Origin: JAAERC01 sp032123495
GTDB lineage: Bacteria; Zixibacteria; MSB-5A5; GN15; PGXB01
Reading direction: 5' to 3'
Assembly (NCBI GenBank): GCA_032123495.1
Contig: JAQBFG010000111.1
Location: 1-6,679 of the forward strand
Length of the DNA: 6,679 nucleotides
In this document: positions 6,562 through 6,679 of the stretch, piece after piece
Numbering within the stretch: position 1 is the stretch's first letter
Layout of the letters: the number at the start of each line of letters is the position of its first letter
The notes under the pieces: generated by a model
Database searches by the model: none
What the model was told of the DNA's origin: nothing
The model's input: the letters and a program-made list of their open reading frames with translations, nothing else
Translations under genes and position numbers: made by a program

Positions 6562-6678
6562 TTAATTGTTATCTTTTTTTGTCGAGTATTCCAGTTCTTT
6601 TGATTCGGCGCCCTGAACAAATGAAAGTTTTCTTGTCCCCTTTTCGCCGGTCGATTTCTTTACCTTGAAAGATGAATC
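6562..6678 (-). CDS. C-terminal tail of an unrecognised upstream gene
   Basis: A reading frame is open from the window edge for 38 codons to a TAA at 6564-6562. The tail is hydrophilic and rich in Lys, Ser and Glu (for example KKSTGEKGTRKLSF, then ESKELEYSTKKDNN), with no membrane segment. I do not recognise it. It does not look like the end of PseB, which would be the expected neighbour of pseC. The competing frame one base away is closed by a TGA at the very edge and has no ATG, so this frame is preferred. It lies 42 bases before pseC on the same strand, so it may or may not be co-transcribed. Confidence 0.5.
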   Translation of the reverse strand, partial: DSSFKVKKSTGEKGTRKLSFVQGAESKELEYSTKKDNN

Positions 6679-6679
6679 A

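Noticed and set aside
6557..6568. CAAT/ATTG inverted repeat at the end of the upstream gene as an operator
   Set aside because: The arms are only four bases, AT-only apart from one pair, and overlap a stop codon; this is expected by chance.
1..6679. Defence system, prophage, transposon or toxin-antitoxin genes
   Set aside because: Every substantial coding region is accounted for by sugar-biosynthesis enzymes, and no terminal repeats, transposase or nuclease motifs were seen.

Overview
The window is one block of eight complete or partial genes, all read on the minus strand, so transcription runs from high to low coordinates. Seven are complete and one runs off the low edge. A short tail of a further upstream gene lies at the high edge. 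Five genes belong to the pathway for CMP-pseudaminic acid, a nine-carbon nonulosonic (sialic-like) acid. They are pseC (transaminase), pseF (CMP transferase), pseG (UDP-sugar hydrolase), pseH (N-acetyltransferase) and the N-terminal part of pseI (synthase). No large non-coding stretch, RNA gene, mobile element, CRISPR array or clear terminator was seen.

Layout in transcription order: an unrecognised hydrophilic C-terminal tail (6678-6562); pseC (6519-5290); an aldo/keto reductase (5285-4383); a Gfo/Idh/MocA-type oxidoreductase (4386-3484); a PtmA-like short-chain dehydrogenase (3497-2727); pseF (2733-2032); pseG (2032-911); pseH (891-340); and pseI from 316 to beyond position 1. From pseC onward the junctions are either overlaps of 1 to 14 bases or gaps of at most 23 bases. 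This fits a single translationally coupled operon.

How the genes work together: after the dehydratase PseB (not in the window), PseC aminates the UDP-linked 4-keto sugar, PseH acetylates the new amine, and PseG removes UDP. PseI then condenses the free 2,4-diacetamido hexose with phosphoenolpyruvate, and PseF activates the product with CTP. Three different oxidoreductases sit as an uninterrupted block between pseC and pseF. The minimal pathway has no step for them. They are the most interesting part: they may supply an amino-sugar precursor or convert the product into a modified nonulosonic acid. Gene content resembling the Campylobacter ptm (legionaminic acid) locus supports a role in this sugar family, but the reaction is unknown.

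Organism: DNA is AT-rich by eye, starts are ATG and GTG with recognisable Shine-Dalgarno sequences, and the genetic code is standard. Pseudaminic acid decorates flagellins, pili, capsules or O-antigens, mostly in Gram-negative bacteria. A flagellated or polysaccharide-coated Gram-negative bacterium is likely, but I cannot name a phylum from this sequence. No glycosyltransferase or flagellin gene is in view, so the acceptor of the sugar is unknown.
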